DNA of 6,755 bases. Origin: Fimbriimonadales bacterium. GTDB taxonomy: Bacteria; Armatimonadota; Fimbriimonadia; Fimbriimonadales; GBS-DC. Shown here in pieces: positions 5,145 to 6,755 of this stretch. Below the pieces are notes generated by a model. That model ran no database searches and was not told where the DNA came from. It worked only from the letters and a program-made list of their open reading frames with translations. Every line of letters starts with the position of its first letter. Position 1 is the stretch's first letter. The stretch lies in the NCBI GenBank assembly GCA_025060055.1, contig JANXCK010000135.1, forward strand, positions 1-6,755, given 5' to 3'. The translations under genes were made by a program, and so were the position numbers.

Positions 5145-6150
5145 CGATGCGGTTGCGCCCCGCTTGCTTCGCTTGGTAGAGCAGCATATCGGTACGACGG
5201 AACCACTGCTCAGCGGTCTCGTTCGGGAGCAGCTCGCTCACGCCGATGGAGACCGTAATCTGCACCGATTCTCCTTCCGCGACGGGAACGGACTGCCGTC
5301 GTATCTGTTCGGCTAACTGCTGCGCGAGTTTACGCGCATCGCGCAGCCTCGTCTCACGCAAAACTGCCACGAACTCCTCGCCGCCGTATCGCGCCGCGAA
5401 GTCACTCCTGCGCTTGCATACGCGCACGATACTCTCGGCAACCGCTTTCAACACAGCGTCGCCCACCGCGTGCCCATAGGTGTCGTTCACCTGCTTGAAG
5501 TAGTCGATATCTATCAGCAGCATCGTAGCGGGGTAGCCAAACAGGCGGTTCAGTCCGACTGTGTGCTGGAGGTGGTCTTCGAAAGCGCGACGGTTGTACA
5601 AGCCCGTGAGGGGGTCGGTGGCACTCTCACGGCGTGCTTGTGCCAACTCGCGCATCAGGTGCTGGATTTGTCCCTGCAGTTGCTGCAGTGTCCGCTGATG
5701 GCGTTGCTCGCGCTGTTCGAGGGCGTCGCGGATGGTCTGCAGGGCTTGACGGAGTGCGTGGACATCCAGCGATTCGGCACGCTGGGTCTGCGCACTGAGC
5801 TGCTGCACTTGCTGCTGAATCGTTGCGTCGCTCTCCGCGCCTTCCTGCGTCATTTGGGAGAGCGCGCTGATGAGGCTCCACGCTAAATCGCGCAGGTCAT
5901 TCAGATGCCCCTCGACGAACGCCTGCTCGTCGCGTCGCTGTTCAAGCACGAAAGCGGCAACGCCCTCGTAGTTCCCCAAATGCGCCCGCTCGCTGAGCTG
6001 TTGAAAGGCGTGGCGCGTCGTCTCGCGGCGACGACGATGGGTCTCGAAGGCATACTCGCCCAGAATTGACAAGATGCGGGCAAGCAGCTGGCGTTCACAA
6101 AGCGCTCGCTCGCCGACCACTCGCCGCAGCCAAGCCTTGAACGAATTCAC
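5137..6150 (-). CDS. Soluble GGDEF-domain diguanylate cyclase
   Basis: A 337-residue protein ending in a GGDEF domain, predicted to make the second messenger cyclic di-GMP from two GTP in the cytoplasm. The domain opens with DPLTGLYNRR (179-188), continues with IDIDYFKQVNDTYGH (metal-binding D214 and nearby D216) and has the active-site loop GGEEF at 256-260. RRSD at 247-250 is an inhibitory-site RxxD at the canonical distance, five residues before GGEEF, so product inhibition is likely. Residues 1-105 are charged and helical with no membrane segment or recognised sensor domain. About 108-173 is Gln/Glu/Arg-rich with heptad-like character, a probable coiled coil for dimerisation. The frame opens with a TTG at 6186, but I prefer the GTG at 6150, giving MNSFKAWLRR, because a promoter-like GATAAT sits 7 bases before it. 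No Shine-Dalgarno precedes either start. No partner gene indicates the signal sensed. Confidence 0.9.
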   Translation of the reverse strand: MNSFKAWLRRVVGERALCERQLLARILSILGEYAFETHRRRRETTRHAFQQLSERAHLGNYEGVAAFVLEQRRDEQAFVEGHLNDLRDLAWSLISALSQMTQEGAESDATIQQQVQQLSAQTQRAESLDVHALRQALQTIRDALEQREQRHQRTLQQLQGQIQHLMRELAQARRESATDPLTGLYNRRAFEDHLQHTVGLNRLFGYPATMLLIDIDYFKQVNDTYGHAVGDAVLKAVAESIVRVCKRRSDFAARYGGEEFVAVLRETRLRDARKLAQQLAEQIRRQSVPVAEGESVQITVSIGVSELLPNETAEQWFRRTDMLLYQAKQAGRNRIAA

Positions 6151-6157
6151 AAAGCCA

Positions 6158-6186
6158 ATTATCGGCGTGGGGCGGTATAATCCCAA
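6158..6186 (-). promoter_or_regulatory. Predicted promoter of the GGDEF gene, giving a leaderless transcript
   Basis: On the minus strand, TTGGGA (6181-6186, 4 of 6 to TTGACA), a 17-base spacer and GATAAT (6158-6163, 5 of 6 to TATAAT) end 7 bases before the GTG at 6150. Transcription would begin at or next to the start codon, consistent with the lack of a Shine-Dalgarno sequence. The -35 overlaps the -10 of the opposite promoter at position 6181. Confidence 0.55.
6176..6181 (+). promoter_or_regulatory. -10 element of the ThuA-domain gene, leaderless arrangement
   Basis: TATAAT, a perfect consensus -10, lies 7 bases before the ATG at 6189, so transcripts would start at the A of the ATG. No Shine-Dalgarno sequence is placed to serve this start. 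A well-spaced -35 is not visible; TTCACA at 6146-6151 is 24 bases away, too far. Confidence 0.55.
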
Positions 6187-6188
6187 CC

Positions 6189-6755
6189 ATGCGCACCGTA
6201 GCGTTGTGGACAGCGAGTTTGCTAATCGCGAGCGTTGGGATACCAGCGCAGCCGATGGAGACAGCGAAAATGGAGACAGGCAAGAAGCGACTGTTGGTCG
6301 TTACGCACACAGCGGGCTATCGACATGCCGACTCCATCGAGTTGGGCGAACGGGTGTTGGCGGAGATAGGCGAGCGCAGCGGCGTGTTCGAGGTGACCTA
6401 CTGCCGCGACGCAAGTGAGGTGCAAAAGATGCTCACACCCCAGTTCCTCAACGACGGAAAGTACGATGGCGTAGTGTTTTTGAACACGACGGGCGACATC
6501 GGCATTCCCGACTTGGAGGCATTTCTGGAGTGGCTCAGGAAGGGCAAGGCGTTCATCGGCATCCACGCCGCCGCCGATACCTACCATAACCGTAAAGAGT
6601 ATTTGGAGATGCTGCAAGGCGAGTTTGCCTATCACGGGCAGCAGACGAAGGTGGTGGCGAAGGTCGAAAAGCCCGACCATCCCGCAGTGGCGCATCTCGC
6701 GCCTGCTTGGACAGTGTTCGACGAAATCTACCTGTTCAAGGAGAACAACCGCAAG
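6189..6755 (+). CDS. ThuA-domain protein, probably exported (gene runs off the right edge)
   Basis: The first 189 residues of a ThuA-domain protein, a glutamine-amidotransferase-like fold named after a trehalose-utilisation gene; its reaction is not settled, and many bacterial members occur beside carbohydrate enzymes. Visible landmarks are LLVVTHTAGYRH (35-46), the buried strand YDGVVFLNTTGD (92-103), FIGIHAAADTYH (122-133), the F-x-x-H segment around 146-149, and DHPAVAHL...DEIYLFK at 163-184. The N-terminus MRTVALWTASLLIASVGIPA looks like a short signal peptide, with likely cleavage after A20, so the mature protein may act outside the cytoplasm. The ATG at 6189 is favoured because it brings in the signal sequence and follows TATAAT by 7 bases. 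Other in-frame ATGs at residues 23 and 28 would remove the export signal. It is divergent from the GGDEF gene, with 38 bases between starts. Confidence 0.92.
   Translation, partial: MRTVALWTASLLIASVGIPAQPMETAKMETGKKRLLVVTHTAGYRHADSIELGERVLAEIGERSGVFEVTYCRDASEVQKMLTPQFLNDGKYDGVVFLNTTGDIGIPDLEAFLEWLRKGKAFIGIHAAADTYHNRKEYLEMLQGEFAYHGQQTKVVAKVEKPDHPAVAHLAPAWTVFDEIYLFKENNRK

Noticed and set aside
6151..6186. TTG at 6186 as the GGDEF start, adding 12 residues
   Set aside because: It would place the start at the predicted -35 region, lacks a ribosome binding site and adds no recognisable sequence. The GTG at 6150 fits the promoter geometry better. It cannot be fully excluded.
6222..6695. 157-codon open frame on the minus strand
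   Set aside because: It is antisense to the clearly coding ThuA-domain gene and its translation resembles no family.

Overview
The window is GC-rich bacterial chromosome. It holds a minus-strand transport operon, a 769-base intergenic tract packed with hairpin repeats, a lone plus-strand membrane-protein gene, a minus-strand diguanylate cyclase gene, and the start of a plus-strand ThuA-domain gene. The mix of Uma2, ThuA, a GGDEF protein and dense palindromic intergenic repeats, with apparently leaderless genes, would fit a thermophilic or environmental lineage such as Armatimonadota or Chloroflexota. That placement is inference only; no marker gene is present.

Layout. 1-2933 (minus strand, read right to left): a DUF4212 small subunit, a sodium:solute symporter of the VC_2705 (acetate-permease-like) type, a Uma2 putative nuclease, and the N-terminal 78 residues of an aldo/keto reductase that runs off the left edge. 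Gaps are 12 bases, an 8-base overlap, and 28 bases, so this is very probably one transcript. The first two genes are a known transporter pair for small organic acids. The other two have no evident link to transport.

2934-3702: no credible gene. It contains at least a dozen short inverted repeats of several families. The most striking is a run of hairpins with 8-base arms whose sequences differ from one copy to the next, with nearly every change mirrored in the opposite arm. Part of this run is bracketed by a 12-base inverted motif that recurs elsewhere in the window.

3703-5088 (plus): a 461-residue protein made almost entirely of membrane helices, of no family I recognise. 5137-6150 (minus): a soluble GGDEF protein with an intact active site and inhibitory site. 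These two genes converge on a 48-base gap, and both end inside a small inverted-repeat element that supplies both TAG stops.

6151-6188: a 38-base divergent promoter region. A -10-like hexamer lies exactly 7 bases before each start codon, suggesting leaderless transcripts for both the GGDEF gene and the ThuA-domain gene (6189 to the right edge, incomplete).

I see no complete new biochemical system. The most unusual content is the hairpin-repeat tract and the divergent leaderless promoter pair.
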